This document shows, one piece after another, positions 1 through 10,468 of a stretch of DNA of 64,000 bases (its first letter is position 1; each line of letters opens with the position of its first letter). Source of the stretch: Buttiauxella gaviniae ATCC 51604. GTDB taxonomy: Bacteria > Pseudomonadota > Gammaproteobacteria > Enterobacterales > Enterobacteriaceae. The notes beneath the pieces are model-generated. The model was not told the DNA's origin, did no database searches, and worked only from the letters and a program-made list of their open reading frames with translations. The position numbers and the translations under genes were made by a program. The DNA lies in NCBI RefSeq assembly GCF_001654835.1, contig NZ_LXEP01000026.1:124001-188000 (forward strand). The letters are read 5' to 3'.

Positions 1-777
1 CTTAAAAACCCGCTGGAACAATATTATCTGGTGCAGGGCGGCTTTAAAGCGACCGATCTGAACGATACTAAGTCCGACTCCAGCACCCTCGCGGTCTCAC
101 GATACTGGGATTTATCCAGCGGTTGGCAGCACGCCATTAACCTGCGCTGGAGTCTCGATCACTTTACCCAGGCAGACGTAACCAACACCACGATGCTGCT
201 TTATCCGGGTTTGAGCCTTAACCGTACCCGTTCGCGTGGTGGTTTGATGCCAACCTGGGGCGATTCCCAACGCTATTCGATTGATATTTCCGACACCTCA
301 TGGGGCTCGGACGTCGATTTCGGGGTATTCCAGGCGCAGCAAGTCTGGATTCGAACGTTGCAGGAAAAACACCGTTTTGTGGTGCGTGGCAATGTGGGTT
401 GGATTGAAACCAATAACTTCGACAAAGTGCCGCCAGACTTACGCTTCTTTGCCGGTGGTGACCGCAGTATTCGCGGCTATTCCTACAAATCCATCTCCCC
501 TGAAAACGACAAAGGCGAACTGACCGGTGCGTCAAAAATGATTACCGGATCGCTGGAGTATCAATACAACGTTACCGGGAAATGGTGGGGGGCGGTGTTC
601 GTCGATTCTGGCGAAGCAGTCAACGATATCAAACAGAGTAACTATAAAACGGGTGCAGGCTTTGGCGTACGCTGGCAGTCGCCGGTTGGGCCCATCAAAC
701 TCGATTTAGCGGTCCCGGTGGCTGATAAAGATGAGCATGGTTTACAGTTTTACATCGGTTTGGGGCCTGAACTATGA
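1..777 (+). CDS. tamA: TamA, C-terminal part (translocation and assembly module outer-membrane protein)
   Basis: This is the last ~258 codons of TamA, the Omp85-family outer-membrane barrel that works with TamB in assembling outer-membrane proteins and in envelope lipid homeostasis. The frame is open from base 1, so the N-terminal POTRA domains lie upstream of the window. The visible part is all beta-barrel: alternating strands, the Omp85 loop signature with [11 protein letters not shown], and a C-terminal strand ending [10 protein letters not shown]. The stop codon overlaps the tamB start (ATGA), the usual translational coupling of this pair. Identification is secure; only the 5' part is missing. 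Confidence 0.95.
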   Translation, partial: LKNPLEQYYLVQGGFKATDLNDTKSDSSTLAVSRYWDLSSGWQHAINLRWSLDHFTQADVTNTTMLLYPGLSLNRTRSRGGLMPTWGDSQRYSIDISDTSWGSDVDFGVFQAQQVWIRTLQEKHRFVVRGNVGWIETNNFDKVPPDLRFFAGGDRSIRGYSYKSISPENDKGELTGASKMITGSLEYQYNVTGKWWGAVFVDSGEAVNDIKQSNYKTGAGFGVRWQSPVGPIKLDLAVPVADKDEHGLQFYIGLGPEL

Positions 778-3700
778 GTCGTTGGAAGAAAATAAGCCTC
801 GCGGTGTTGGTTTTTGTGGTGCTGTTGATTGGTGCTGTGGGTTTCCTGGTGGGGACTACCACCGGGCTGCACGTCTTATTTAACGCCGCAAACCGTTGGG
901 TGCCGGGGCTGGATATCGCAAGCGTCACGGGCGGCTGGCGCAATTTGACCATCAAAGGTTTGCGCTACCAACAACCTGGCGTTGATGTGAATGCCGGCGA
1001 AATTAATCTGGCTGTGAAACTAGGCTGCCTGCGTGATAGCAGCCTGTGCGTGAATAATCTCTCGCTTAAAGACATTGATGTCGTTATCGACAGCAAAAAA
1101 ATGCCTCCGGCAGCACCGGTTCAGGAAGAAGACACCGGCCCGCTCAATCTCACCACGCCGTATCCGATTACCCTAAGTCGCGTGGCGCTTAATAACGTCA
1201 ATATCAAGATTGATAACACCACTGTTTCGGTGATGGAGTTTACTTCCGGCCTGAACTGGCAAGAACGCAACGTGACCGTTACGCCAACCAATCTCGAAGG
1301 TTTGCTGATTGCATTGCCGAAAGTGGCCAAAGTTGCTCAGGAACAGGTGGTTGAGCCGAAGATCCAGAACCCGCAGCCAGAAGAGTTGCCGCTGGGCGAA
1401 ACGCTCAAACAATTGTTTGAAAAGCCAGTTTTGCCTGAAATGACCGATGTGCATTTGCCGCTGAACCTGAATATTCAGGAATTCCGTGGGGCGAACTTAC
1501 GCCTGACTGGCGACACCGATTTACTGGTCAGCAGCCTGTTGCTAAAAGTCAGCAGTATTGATGGCTCTCTTAAGCTTGATGCACTGGATGTGGATTCCTC
1601 GCAAGGGCTGGTCAACGCTACTGGTAGCGCGGAATTACGCGATAAATGGCCGGTCGACTTAACCTTAAACACCACGCTGAATATCGACCCAATCAAAGGT
1701 GAAAAGGTGAAGATGAAGATTGGTGGGGAGCTGCGGGATGTGCTGAAAGTGGGCATGAATCTCTCAGGCCCGGTTGATCTTGAACTCACTGCGCAAACTC
1801 AGCTTGCTGAAGCAGGCTTGCCGCTCAATCTTGAAGTGGTCAGTAAGCAACTTTACTGGCCATTTACCGGGAAGAAAGAGTACCAGGCCAACAACCTGAA
1901 ACTGAAATTCAGCGGCAAAATGACCGACTATAAATTGTCGTTCCGTAGCGATGTGAAAGGCGAGCAAATTCCGCCAGCCACCATCACTCTGGATGCGGCA
2001 GGCAACGAGCAACAGCTTAATCTCGACAAGCTGCGTGTCGCTGCGTTGCAGGGCAACACTGACTTGAAAGCGGTGCTCGACTGGAGCAAAGCCATTAGCT
2101 GGCGTGGCGAGCTGAAACTCGACGATATCAATACGGCGAAGCAATTCCCGGACTGGCCTGCGAAACTCGACGGTCTGGTGAAAACCAGCGGCAGTTTGTA
2201 TGGCGGCAGCTGGCAGGTGGATGTCTCCGAGCTGAAACTTGCCGGGAATGTCAAAAATAACAAACTAAACGTAACCGGCAAGCTCAACGGCAACAGTTAC
2301 ATGCAGTGGAAAACTCCTGGGCTGCATATAGAACTGGGGCGCAACAGTGCTGATGTTAAAGGGGAGTTAGGGCCGAAAGATCTGGAGCTTGATGCCACCA
2401 TCGATGCACCGAATCTCGACAATGCTTTACCGGGACTTGGCGGCACAGCGAAAGGCACGATTAAAGTGCGTGGCGATGTGAAAGCGCCGCAGCTGCTGGC
2501 AGACCTTACCGCGAATAACCTCCGCTGGCAGGAGCTGTCGATTGCGCGAGTCTTGCTGAAAGGGGATGTGAAATCCACCGATCAAATTGCCGGGAATCTG
2601 GATCTGCGCGTTGAGCGTATTTCCCAGCCAGGTGTCGATCTCAGCCTGGTAACGCTTGACGCAAAAGGCTCCGAAAAACAGCACCAGCTAAAACTGCGCA
2701 TTCAGGGCGAACCCGTTTCCGGGCAGCTTGATTTGAGCGGCAGCTTCGACCGTGCGGAGGAGCGCTGGCGTGGCAGTCTTAGCAATACGCGATTTGAAAC
2801 GCCAGTTGGCCCATGGTCACTTAACCGTTCATTGGCGCTCGATTACCGCAATAAAGAGCAGAAAATCAATATCGGTGTGCATTGCTGGACTAACCCGAAT
2901 GCCGAACTTTGTGTACCGCAGCCGATTGATGCAGGAGTGAAAGGCCGTGCGCTGGTCAATCTGAACCGCTTTGATCTGGCGATGCTAAAACCGTTTATGC
3001 CAGCTGATACACAAGCGGTGGGAACATTTAGTGGCCGTGCGGATGTGAGCTGGGATGCGGAATCTGAAGGCTTGCCACAAGGTTCAGTTACGCTCACGGG
3101 TAACGGCGTGAAAGTCACGCAAATGGTGAACGACAGCCCGCTGCTGGTGGCGTTCGACACGCTTAATCTCAATGCCGAGCTTAAAAACAACCAGGCCAAA
3201 CTAGGCTGGTTGATTCGCATTGCTCAAAATGGCCAGTTCGATGGTCAGGTTCAAATTAGCGATCCACAAAACCGCCGCAACCTGGCGGGGAATGTGAATA
3301 TGCGCAACTTTGATTTGGCTATCGCCAATTCGGTGTTCTCACGCGGAGAAAAAGCCGCTGGCAAGATTAACGCTAACTTACGTCTGGCGGGGAATTTGGA
3401 GCGCCCGCAAGTCTTCGGCCAGTTGCAAGTTAACGGCGTGGATATCGACGGCAACTTTATGCCGTTTGATATGCAGCCAAGTCAGTTGGCAATGAACTTT
3501 AACGGTATGAACTCGACGCTTGCCGGTACAGTGCGTACGAAGCAGGGTGATATTGCTCTGAGTGGCGATGCTGACTGGACGCAAATCGACAACTGGCGCG
3601 CGCGTGTGGCGGCGAAAGGCAATAAGGTGCGCATTACTGTGCCACCGATGGTGCGCCTTGATGTTTCGCCTGACGTTGAGTTTGTTGCGACTCCGAGCTT

Positions 3701-4550
3701 GTTCACGCTTGATGGTAGTGTAGACATCCCGTGGGCACGTATCGTGGTGCACGAAGTTCCGGAAAGCTCAGTGGGCGTGTCCAGTGATGAAGTGATGCTG
3801 GATAAAAATTTGAAGCCGATTAAACCGCAAACGGCAAGCATTCCTATCAACAGTAACTTGGTTATTCACGTTGGTAACAACGTGCGCCTGGATGCGTTTG
3901 GTTTGAAAGCGCGTCTGAATGGTGATTTAAAAATGGTGCAGGACCGTCAGGGTCTCGGCCTGAACGGGCAGATCAATATTCCTGAAGGGCGTTTCCATGC
4001 GTACGGACAGGATCTGATCGTGCGTAAAGGCGAGCTGTTATTCTCAGGTCCACCAGACCAGCCATTATTAAATATCGAAGCGATTCGTAACCCAGAAGCG
4101 ACAGAAAACGACGTAATAGCCGGTGTTCGTGTCACGGGAACAGCAGATGAGCCGAAAGCTGAGATATTTTCTGATCCGGCCATGTCACAGCAAGAAGCCT
4201 TGTCCTACCTGCTTCGCGGGCAGGGTTTGGACAATTCTGGCGACGATGGTAACGCCATGACATCAATGCTTGTTGGCTTGGGGGTTGCACAAAGTGGTCA
4301 GGTTGTGGGTAAAATCGGCGAGACGTTTGGCGTAAGCAATCTGGCGCTTGATACCGCAGGGGTGGGGGATTCCTCTCAAGTGGTGGTCAGTGGCTATGTA
4401 CTGCCAGGTCTCCAGGTTAAATATGGAGTGGGTATTTTTGACTCATTGGCGACACTAACACTGCGTTATCGCCTGATGCCTAAGCTGTATCTGGAAGCGG
4501 TGTCTGGTATCGATCAGGCACTTGATCTGCTTTATCAGTTTGAGTTTTAG
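774..4550 (+). CDS. tamB: TamB, inner-membrane-anchored lipid-transfer-like component of the TAM complex
   Basis: A 1258-residue protein, the usual length of enterobacterial TamB. Residues ~7-27 form one hydrophobic anchor ([17 protein letters not shown]). The rest is a long repetitive beta-rich periplasmic region of the AsmA/VPS13-like type that spans the periplasm as a groove. The C-terminal ~350 residues are the conserved TamB/DUF490 domain, ending in an aromatic-rich YQFEF typical of proteins that pair with a beta-barrel. It starts inside the tamA stop codon and is followed three bases later by ytfP, so tamA-tamB-ytfP form one transcription unit. Confidence 0.96.
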   Translation: MSRWKKISLAVLVFVVLLIGAVGFLVGTTTGLHVLFNAANRWVPGLDIASVTGGWRNLTIKGLRYQQPGVDVNAGEINLAVKLGCLRDSSLCVNNLSLKDIDVVIDSKKMPPAAPVQEEDTGPLNLTTPYPITLSRVALNNVNIKIDNTTVSVMEFTSGLNWQERNVTVTPTNLEGLLIALPKVAKVAQEQVVEPKIQNPQPEELPLGETLKQLFEKPVLPEMTDVHLPLNLNIQEFRGANLRLTGDTDLLVSSLLLKVSSIDGSLKLDALDVDSSQGLVNATGSAELRDKWPVDLTLNTTLNIDPIKGEKVKMKIGGELRDVLKVGMNLSGPVDLELTAQTQLAEAGLPLNLEVVSKQLYWPFTGKKEYQANNLKLKFSGKMTDYKLSFRSDVKGEQIPPATITLDAAGNEQQLNLDKLRVAALQGNTDLKAVLDWSKAISWRGELKLDDINTAKQFPDWPAKLDGLVKTSGSLYGGSWQVDVSELKLAGNVKNNKLNVTGKLNGNSYMQWKTPGLHIELGRNSADVKGELGPKDLELDATIDAPNLDNALPGLGGTAKGTIKVRGDVKAPQLLADLTANNLRWQELSIARVLLKGDVKSTDQIAGNLDLRVERISQPGVDLSLVTLDAKGSEKQHQLKLRIQGEPVSGQLDLSGSFDRAEERWRGSLSNTRFETPVGPWSLNRSLALDYRNKEQKINIGVHCWTNPNAELCVPQPIDAGVKGRALVNLNRFDLAMLKPFMPADTQAVGTFSGRADVSWDAESEGLPQGSVTLTGNGVKVTQMVNDSPLLVAFDTLNLNAELKNNQAKLGWLIRIAQNGQFDGQVQISDPQNRRNLAGNVNMRNFDLAIANSVFSRGEKAAGKINANLRLAGNLERPQVFGQLQVNGVDIDGNFMPFDMQPSQLAMNFNGMNSTLAGTVRTKQGDIALSGDADWTQIDNWRARVAAKGNKVRITVPPMVRLDVSPDVEFVATPSLFTLDGSVDIPWARIVVHEVPESSVGVSSDEVMLDKNLKPIKPQTASIPINSNLVIHVGNNVRLDAFGLKARLNGDLKMVQDRQGLGLNGQINIPEGRFHAYGQDLIVRKGELLFSGPPDQPLLNIEAIRNPEATENDVIAGVRVTGTADEPKAEIFSDPAMSQQEALSYLLRGQGLDNSGDDGNAMTSMLVGLGVAQSGQVVGKIGETFGVSNLALDTAGVGDSSQVVVSGYVLPGLQVKYGVGIFDSLATLTLRYRLMPKLYLEAVSGIDQALDLLYQFEF

Positions 4551-4552
4551 CT

Positions 4553-4897
4553 ATGCGAATTTTTGTTTACGGCAGTTTACGACGCAAGCAAGGTAACAGT
4601 CACTGGATGACCAACGCCCAGTGGCTTGGGGATCATCATGTTGAAAATTACGCTTTATACAGCCTTGGCCATTATCCGGGGGTAGTGCCGGGTGAAGGTT
4701 CTGTGGTGGGTGAAGTGTATCGTATTGATGCTTCTACACTCTCTGAGCTTGACGCTTTGCGCACTAAAGGTGGCGAGTATAAACGTCAGCTAATTCAGAC
4801 ACCTTACGGCAGTGCATGGATGTACGTGTACCAACGATCGGTGGATGGATTAACCCGCATAGAAAGCGGAGACTGGTTGGATAAAGATCAGTTCTAG
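4553..4897 (+). CDS. ytfP: YtfP, gamma-glutamylcyclotransferase-fold protein
   Basis: A 114-residue protein of the GGCT-like (AIG2-like) family. The N-terminal FVYGSLRR is the substrate-loop motif, and the EYKR segment near residue 78 is in the region of the family's catalytic acid. The E. coli homologue has a known fold but no firmly assigned substrate. It starts three bases after the tamB stop, the same order as in E. coli. A strong hairpin terminator follows. The function is inferred only at family level. Confidence 0.92.
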   Translation: MRIFVYGSLRRKQGNSHWMTNAQWLGDHHVENYALYSLGHYPGVVPGEGSVVGEVYRIDASTLSELDALRTKGGEYKRQLIQTPYGSAWMYVYQRSVDGLTRIESGDWLDKDQF

Positions 4898-4906
4898 TTG
4901 ATTCCC

Positions 4907-4935
4907 AAAACGGCCACTCACTCGAGTGGCCGTTT
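4907..4935. terminator. Hairpin terminator after ytfP
   Basis: Perfect inverted repeat AACGGCCACTC / GAGTGGCCGTT with a four-base loop, A-rich on the left and followed by TTTCACTTTT on the right. It lies between the convergent ytfP and ppa genes. Confidence 0.8.
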
Positions 4936-4954
4936 CACTTTTGCAGACGCATAA

Positions 4955-4983
4955 AAAAAACACCGCCAGATGGCGGTGTTTTC
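4955..4983. terminator. Bidirectional hairpin terminator between ytfP and ppa
   Basis: Stem AACACCGCCA / TGGCGGTGTT preceded by a run of eight A and followed by TTTT. The A run becomes a U tract when ppa is read on the minus strand, so this is mainly the ppa terminator. Confidence 0.85.
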
Positions 4984-5006
4984 ATAAGCTTTAAGCAGGG
5001 TAAGAA

Positions 5007-5534
5007 TTACTTCTTAGCACGCTCGAAGGAAGCAACGATTTCAGCTTTAGCTGCTGCTGCATTGTCCCAGCCTTCAACTTTAACCCATTTGCCTTTCTCG
5101 AGAGCTTTGTACTGCTCGAAGAAGTGGGAGATCTGCGCTTTCAGCAGTTCTGGCAGGTCGTTCACATCTTTAATGTGATCGTATTCTTTGCTCAGTTTGG
5201 TGTGCGGAACCGCAACCAGCTTGGCATCTTCGCCAGCTTCGTCAGTCATTTTCAATACGCCAACTGGACGGCAACGAATAACAGAACCTGGTTGCAGTGG
5301 GTATGGAGTTGGGACCAGAACGTCAACCGGGTCACCGTCTAAAGACAGGGTGTGGTTGATGTAACCGTAGTTGCACGGATAGAACATTGCGGTAGACATG
5401 AAACGGTCAACGAACAGCGCGCCGGTGTCTTTATCAACTTCATATTTGATAGGATCAGCGTTTGCTGGGATTTCGATAACAACGTAGATGTCTTCTGGCA
5501 GATCAATACCCGCAGGGACGTTGAGTAAGCTCAT
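5007..5534 (-). CDS. ppa: Inorganic pyrophosphatase
   Basis: A 175-residue soluble family I pyrophosphatase that hydrolyses pyrophosphate to two phosphates in the cytoplasm, pulling biosynthetic reactions forward. The start MSLLNVPAG matches the E. coli protein; longer in-frame extensions upstream overlap the promoter and are not coding. The metal-binding core with DGDPVDVLV (residues ~65-75) and the earlier KYEVDK segment are intact. It is a single-gene unit, convergent with ytfP. Confidence 0.97.
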   Translation of the reverse strand: MSLLNVPAGIDLPEDIYVVIEIPANADPIKYEVDKDTGALFVDRFMSTAMFYPCNYGYINHTLSLDGDPVDVLVPTPYPLQPGSVIRCRPVGVLKMTDEAGEDAKLVAVPHTKLSKEYDHIKDVNDLPELLKAQISHFFEQYKALEKGKWVKVEGWDNAAAAKAEIVASFERAKK

Positions 5535-5573
5535 GTCTTTTTCCTTTAAACTGGTGTCATTCAAGTGCCGCGT

Positions 5574-5579
5574 ATTATA
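5574..5579 (-). promoter_or_regulatory. ppa -10 element
   Basis: On the minus strand this reads TATAAT, a perfect sigma-70 -10 hexamer about 40 bases upstream of the ppa start. No convincing -35 is seen. A strong -10 fits a highly expressed housekeeping gene. Confidence 0.6.
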
Positions 5580-5697
5580 GCTAACTCGATTTAAATGTCT
5601 TCGCCTCTTTTTGCCTTCATTTCTCTCCCACATCCCTTTCCAGAACCTTCCGACAACGGGAAAATCCATAAACATAGCCGTATTCTTTATAAACTTA

Positions 5698-5711
5698 TGT
5701 AAGCGGTTACA
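5698..5711. promoter_or_regulatory. GalR/GalS-like operator upstream of ytfQ
   Basis: TGTAAGCGGTTACA is a perfect palindrome that fits the GalR/GalS-type LacI-family operator (TGTAANCGNTTACA). It lies ~117 bp upstream of the ytfQ start, consistent with galactose-linked control of the galactofuranose transporter. Binding is inferred from the motif only. Confidence 0.6.
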
Positions 5712-5735
5712 AGGTTATGCGCGACTTGTTGGAAT

Positions 5736-5777
5736 TGTGATGTAACTCATTCTGTTACACCACACGTCGTCTATAGT
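5736..5777 (+). promoter_or_regulatory. Putative ytfQ promoter with a CRP-like half site
   Basis: TGTGA-N6-TCATT at 5736-5751 has one perfect and one weak CRP half-site. A TATAGT -10-like hexamer follows at 5772-5777, about 50 bp upstream of the ytfQ start. Fits a catabolite-controlled sugar transporter; not proven. Confidence 0.4.
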
Positions 5778-5827
5778 TTTTTCGACGCCCAGATTTTAAC
5801 CAACAATAACCCTACGAGGATGTCCCT

Positions 5828-6784
5828 ATGTGGAAGCGCTTACTTTTGGTCTCTGCAGTCTCCGCAGCCATGTCGTCTATGGCAATAGCTGCTCCGTTAA
5901 CGGTCGGATTTTCGCAGGTAGGTTCTGAATCCGGCTGGCGAGCAGCGGAAACATCGGTTGCGAAGAGTGAAGCCGAGAAACGCGGCATCACGCTGAAAAT
6001 CGCAGACGGCCAACAAAAACAAGAAAACCAGATTAAAGCCGTACGTTCATTTATCGCCCAGGGCGTAGACGCAATCTTCATTGCGCCAATCGTCGCCACG
6101 GGTTGGGAGCCAGTATTACAAGAAGCAAAAGAGGCCAAAATCCCAGTATTCCTGCTCGACCGTAATATCGATGTTAAAGATAAATCGCTGTACATGACCG
6201 TCGTCACCGCCAACAACGTGCTGGAAGGCCAGTTAATTGGTGAATGGCTGCTTAAAGAGTTGAATGGTAAGCAATGTAACGTGGTTGAACTGCAAGGCAC
6301 CGTGGGCGCGAGCGTGGCAATTGACCGTAAGAAAGGTTTTGCGGACGCCATTTCTAAAGCATCCAACGTGAAAATCATTCGTTCTCAGTCTGGCGACTTT
6401 ACCCGCAGTAAAGGTAAAGAAGTGATGGAGAGCTTCATCAAAGCTGAGAACAACGGCAAAAACATCTGCATGGTTTACGCGCACAACGATGACATGGTGA
6501 TCGGTGCGATTCAGGCAATCAAAGAAGCGGGTCTGAAACCGGGCAAAGACATTCTGACCGGTTCAATTGATGGCGTGCCGGATATCTACAAAGCGATGAT
6601 CGATGGCGAAGCCAACGCAAGTGTTGAGCTGACGCCAAACATGGCAGGACCTGCGTTCGATGCACTCGAGAAGTTCAAGAAAGATGGCACCATGCCTGAA
6701 AAAGTGACCATCACCAAATCAACGCTATACCTCCCGGATACCGCGAAAGAAGAGCTCGAGAAGAAGAAATCGATGGGCTACTGA
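5828..6784 (+). CDS. ytfQ: YtfQ, periplasmic galactofuranose-binding protein
   Basis: A 318-residue substrate-binding protein of the pentose/hexose ABC family. Residues 1-21 are a signal peptide (MWKRLLLVSAVSAAMSSMAIA, cleavage before APL). The mature part is a type I periplasmic-binding fold, nearly identical in pattern to E. coli YtfQ, which binds galactofuranose and galactopyranose. Segments such as FLLDRNIDVKD and GSIDGVPDIYKAM belong to the sugar cleft and hinge. It is the first gene of ytfQ-ytfR-ytfT-yjfF. A terminator-like hairpin and a REP-like palindrome separate it from ytfR, which would give more binding protein than permease. Confidence 0.95.
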   Translation: MWKRLLLVSAVSAAMSSMAIAAPLTVGFSQVGSESGWRAAETSVAKSEAEKRGITLKIADGQQKQENQIKAVRSFIAQGVDAIFIAPIVATGWEPVLQEAKEAKIPVFLLDRNIDVKDKSLYMTVVTANNVLEGQLIGEWLLKELNGKQCNVVELQGTVGASVAIDRKKGFADAISKASNVKIIRSQSGDFTRSKGKEVMESFIKAENNGKNICMVYAHNDDMVIGAIQAIKEAGLKPGKDILTGSIDGVPDIYKAMIDGEANASVELTPNMAGPAFDALEKFKKDGTMPEKVTITKSTLYLPDTAKEELEKKKSMGY

Positions 6785-6791
6785 TGAGTTA

Positions 6792-6820
6792 TGCCCCTCC
6801 CGAAAAGGAAGGGCTGTTTT
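6792..6820 (+). terminator. Intra-operon attenuator-like hairpin after ytfQ
   Basis: GCCCCTCC / GGAAGGGC stem with loop CGAAAA, followed by TGTTTT, eight bases after the ytfQ stop. Probably a partial terminator that sets the ratio of binding protein to permease. Confidence 0.6.
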
Positions 6821-6821
6821 A

Positions 6822-6900
6822 TGTAGGGCGGATAAGCGTAGCGTCATCCGCCATTAAGGCACGGGCCAGATCGAGGGCGCTGCGCTTATCTCACCCTACA
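6822..6900. repeat. REP/BIME-like palindromic repeat between ytfQ and ytfR
   Basis: Outer arms TGTAGGG...ATAAGCGTAGCG and CGCTGCGCTTAT...CCCTACA pair with each other. The unit resembles the GGATAAG...CATCCG heads of enterobacterial REP elements. It would stabilise the upstream ytfQ message and may bind gyrase or IHF, as BIMEs do in E. coli. Confidence 0.65.
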
Positions 6901-6925
6901 GTTGTGTGTTGGCAGGAGTGCGTTC

Positions 6926-8428
6926 ATGAACACAAATAACAATCAGGAAATTCTGCGCACGGAAGGCTTATCGAAACATTTCCCAGGGGTTAAGGCGCTC
7001 GACAAAGTGGATTTCAGCCTCAATCGGGGTGAAATCATGGCATTACTGGGTGAAAATGGAGCAGGGAAATCAACGCTTATCAAAGCCTTAACCGGTGTTT
7101 ATCAGCGCGATAGCGGCAATATTTATCTCGATGGGGAACAGATTTCCCCGAAGAATACCGCCCATGCCCAACAACTCGGCATCGGTACGGTGTATCAGGA
7201 AGTCAATCTACTGCCCAATATGTCGGTGGCGGATAACTTGTTTATCGGCCGCGAGCCGCGTCGCTTTGGGTTTATACAACGCAAAGAGATGGAAAAACGC
7301 GCCGCCCTCCTGATGGAATCCTACGGGTTCTCGCTGGATGTCGCCGAACCGCTCAACCGTTATTCCGTCGCGATGCAGCAAATCGTTGCGATTTGCCGGG
7401 CCATCGATCTTTCGGCCAAAGTGCTGATTCTCGATGAACCTACCGCCAGCCTCGACACCAAAGAAGTTGAAATGCTGTTCACCCTGATGCGCCAGTTGCG
7501 CGATCAGGGCGTAAGCCTGATCTTCGTTACCCACTTCCTCGATCAAGTTTATGAAGTCACCGACAGGATAACCGTTCTGCGCAACGGATCGTTTGTTGGC
7601 ACGAGAAATACAAAAGATCTGCCGCAGATAGATCTGGTGAAAATGATGCTGGGGCGCGAGCTGGAAACTAATGCACTTAACCGTGCGGGCCGCACTTTAC
7701 TGAGCGATAAACCGGTCGCCGCGTTTAAAGATTTTGGTAAGAAAGGGGTGATCAACCCGTTCAATCTTGAAGTCCGTCCGGGTGAGATCGTTGGTCTGGC
7801 GGGTTTATTAGGATCCGGGCGCACCGAAACCGCCGAAGTGATATTTGGGATCAAGCCCGCGGACCAGGGCAACGCGTGGATCAAAGGCAAGCCGCAATCA
7901 CTTCGATCACCGCATAAAGCTTCGTCGCTGGGTATTGGTTTTTGCCCGGAAGATCGCAAAACTGACGGCATTATTTCCGCCGCTTCAGTACGTGAAAATA
8001 TCATTCTGGCGTTACAGGCCCAACGCGGCTGGCTGCGCCCCATCCCTAAGCGTGAGCAGTATCAGATAGCCGAACGGTTTATTCGCCAGTTGGGGATCCG
8101 TACGCCTGGCCCCGATCAACCGATCGAGTTTCTCTCCGGCGGTAATCAGCAAAAAGTTCTGCTCTCGCGCTGGCTGTTGACCAAACCGCAGTTTCTGATC
8201 CTCGACGAACCGACGCGCGGGATCGACGTTGGCGCACACGCCGAAATTATCCGTTTGATCGAAACGCTGTGTGCCGATGGCCTGGCGCTGTTAGTTATCT
8301 CCTCTGAACTGGAGGAACTGGTGGGCTATGCGGATCGTGTGATCATCATGCGTGACAGGCAGCAAGTGGCTGAGATCCCGCTCGCGGAGCTTTCCGTGTC
8401 GGCAATTATGAATGCCATTGCGGCATAA
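6926..8428 (+). CDS. ytfR: YtfR, galactofuranose ABC transporter ATP-binding protein
   Basis: A ~500-residue double ABC cassette of the sugar-importer type. The N-terminal cassette has Walker A GENGAGKST (residues ~42-50) and Walker B VLILDEPTA. The C-terminal cassette has a degenerate P-loop (GLLGSGRTE) but an intact signature LSGGNQQKV and Walker B FLILDEPTRGIDVG, as usual for RbsA/MglA relatives. The start was put at 6926 (MNTNNNQEIL) because CAGGAG lies 8 bases upstream; a start at 6902 would add eight residues and run into the repeat. It powers YtfT/YjfF. Confidence 0.94.
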   Translation: MNTNNNQEILRTEGLSKHFPGVKALDKVDFSLNRGEIMALLGENGAGKSTLIKALTGVYQRDSGNIYLDGEQISPKNTAHAQQLGIGTVYQEVNLLPNMSVADNLFIGREPRRFGFIQRKEMEKRAALLMESYGFSLDVAEPLNRYSVAMQQIVAICRAIDLSAKVLILDEPTASLDTKEVEMLFTLMRQLRDQGVSLIFVTHFLDQVYEVTDRITVLRNGSFVGTRNTKDLPQIDLVKMMLGRELETNALNRAGRTLLSDKPVAAFKDFGKKGVINPFNLEVRPGEIVGLAGLLGSGRTETAEVIFGIKPADQGNAWIKGKPQSLRSPHKASSLGIGFCPEDRKTDGIISAASVRENIILALQAQRGWLRPIPKREQYQIAERFIRQLGIRTPGPDQPIEFLSGGNQQKVLLSRWLLTKPQFLILDEPTRGIDVGAHAEIIRLIETLCADGLALLVISSELEELVGYADRVIIMRDRQQVAEIPLAELSVSAIMNAIAA

Positions 8429-8438
8429 GGAGTAACAC

Positions 8439-9470
8439 GTGATGCCTCGTTCATTGCCGCAAACGGATGCCGAAAAGCCAAAGCGAAATTTCCGCTGGCC
8501 GCCGGGTATTCCGCAGTTGGTCGCGTTGGTGCTGGTGCTGTTAGTCGATAGCCTGGTCGCCAATCACTTCTTTGATATTGTGGTGCAAAACGGGCGGCTG
8601 TTCGGCAGCCCGATAGATATTCTCAACCGTGCGGCACCGGTCGCATTACTGGCAATCGGCATGACACTGGTGATCGCCACTGGTGGCATTGACCTTTCCG
8701 TTGGCGCGGTGATGGCGATTGCTGGCGCTACGGCGGCGACGTTAACTGTCGACGGGCACAGTCTGACGGTAGTTATTCTGGCGTCACTCGGCGTGGGGGT
8801 TCTGGCGGGGCTGTGGAACGGCATTCTGGTGGCCATCCTGAAGATTCAGCCGTTCGTTGCCACGCTAATCCTGATGGTAGCCGGGCGTGGTGTGGCGCAA
8901 CTTATCACCGCCGGGCAAATCGTTACTTTTGATTCACCAAACCTCTCGTATCTGGGCAGCGGTTCGCTGTTCTTCTTCCCGACGCCCGTGATTATTGTGC
9001 TGGCAACGCTGCTGGTCTTCTGGCTGTTTACCCGCAAAACGGCGTTGGGCCTGTTTATCGAATCGGTCGGGATTAACATTCGCGCGGCGAAAAACGCCGG
9101 GGTCAATACGCGCATTGTGGTGATGCTGACTTACGTTTTGAGCGGCCTGTGCGCGGCCATCGCCGGGATTATCGTTACCGCCGATATTCGTGGTGCTGAT
9201 GCCAACAACGCCGGATTGTGGCTGGAACTGGACGCCATTCTGGCGGTAGTAATCGGTGGCGGTTCGTTGATGGGCGGGCGCTTTAACATCGCGCTTTCGG
9301 TAATTGGTGCGCTGATTATTCAGGGGATGAACACCGGCATCCTGCTTTCCGGTTTTCCGCCTGAGCTTAACCAGGTGGTGAAAGCGGTGGTGGTGATGTG
9401 CGTGCTGATTGTTCAGTCGCCACGTTTTATTGCTTTGCTCAAAGGACTACGTCGCCATGATCAAACGTAA
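8439..9470 (+). CDS. ytfT: YtfT, galactofuranose ABC transporter permease
   Basis: A 343-residue integral membrane permease of the RbsC/AraH family with 8-10 hydrophobic segments. Conserved signatures are MTLVIATGGIDLSVGAVMAI (residues ~75-94) and AVVIGGGSLMGGRF near residue 270. It starts ten bases after ytfR and its 3' end overlaps yjfF by 14 bp, so the two permease subunits are translationally coupled. Together with YjfF it forms the membrane channel. Confidence 0.93.
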   Translation: MMPRSLPQTDAEKPKRNFRWPPGIPQLVALVLVLLVDSLVANHFFDIVVQNGRLFGSPIDILNRAAPVALLAIGMTLVIATGGIDLSVGAVMAIAGATAATLTVDGHSLTVVILASLGVGVLAGLWNGILVAILKIQPFVATLILMVAGRGVAQLITAGQIVTFDSPNLSYLGSGSLFFFPTPVIIVLATLLVFWLFTRKTALGLFIESVGINIRAAKNAGVNTRIVVMLTYVLSGLCAAIAGIIVTADIRGADANNAGLWLELDAILAVVIGGGSLMGGRFNIALSVIGALIIQGMNTGILLSGFPPELNQVVKAVVVMCVLIVQSPRFIALLKGLRRHDQT

Positions 9471-10458
9471 CTTGCCGTTGATGATTACCCTGGCGGTGTT
9501 TGTGCTGGGGTATCTGTACTGCCTGACGCAATTCCCCGGTTTTGCCTCAACGCGGGTAATTTGCAACATCCTGACTGATAACGCGTTCCTGGGGATTATT
9601 GCCGTTGGCATGACCTTTGTGATCCTCTCCGGCGGCATCGATCTTTCTGTCGGTTCAGTGATCGCCTTTACCGGGGTGTTCCTCGCTAAAGCGATTGGCT
9701 TCTGGGGCTTGTCGCCGCTGGTGGCTTTCCCGCTGGTGCTGCTGATGGGCTGCGCGTTTGGCGCGTTTATGGGCTTGCTTATCGACGCGCTAAAAATCCC
9801 AGCCTTTATTATCACCCTTGCTGGGATGTTCTTCCTGCGTGGGGTCAGCTACCTGGTTTCGGAAGAGTCCATTCCCATTAACCACCCGATTTACGACACG
9901 CTTTCAAACCTTGCCTGGCGCATTCCCGGCGGTGGGCGTTTGAGTGCCATGGGCTTGCTGATGCTGGCCGTGGTGGTGATTGGTATTTTCCTTGCGCACC
10001 GCACCCGTTTTGGTAACCAGGTTTATGCGATTGGCGGCAACGCAACGTCGGCAAACCTGATGGGGATTTCCACCCGCAGCACTACAGTGCGCATTTATAT
10101 GCTTTCAACCGGGCTTGCCACACTCGCCGGTATTGTCTTTTCGCTCTATACCTCAGCAGGTTACGCGCTGGCAGGAATGGGTGTTGAGCTGGATGCGATT
10201 GCCTCAGTGGTTATCGGCGGCACGCTGTTAAGTGGTGGCGTTGGGACGGTGCTGGGCACGCTGTTTGGCGTGGCGATACAGGGGCTGATTCAGACCTATA
10301 TCAACTTCGATGGTACGCTCAGTTCGTGGTGGACGAAAATCGCCATCGGCATTTTGCTATTTATTTTCATCGCCCTACAGCGCGGCCTGACGGTGTTGTG
10401 GGAAAACCGCCAAAGCTCGCCAGTGAAGCGTATTAGCGTGCGCCCTGGTCAAAGCTGA
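9457..10458 (+). CDS. yjfF: YjfF, second galactofuranose ABC transporter permease
   Basis: A 333-residue permease starting MIKRNLPLMITL, paralogous to YtfT and sharing MTFVILSGGIDLSVGSVIAF and SVVIGGTLLSGG. The start at 9457 lies inside the end of ytfT; an upstream start at 9409 would overlap ytfT further and extend into hydrophilic sequence, so it was rejected. It is the last gene of the operon, followed after 10 bases by an ERIC element. Confidence 0.93.
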   Translation: MIKRNLPLMITLAVFVLGYLYCLTQFPGFASTRVICNILTDNAFLGIIAVGMTFVILSGGIDLSVGSVIAFTGVFLAKAIGFWGLSPLVAFPLVLLMGCAFGAFMGLLIDALKIPAFIITLAGMFFLRGVSYLVSEESIPINHPIYDTLSNLAWRIPGGGRLSAMGLLMLAVVVIGIFLAHRTRFGNQVYAIGGNATSANLMGISTRSTTVRIYMLSTGLATLAGIVFSLYTSAGYALAGMGVELDAIASVVIGGTLLSGGVGTVLGTLFGVAIQGLIQTYINFDGTLSSWWTKIAIGILLFIFIALQRGLTVLWENRQSSPVKRISVRPGQS

Positions 10459-10468
10459 ATCTTTAAAC

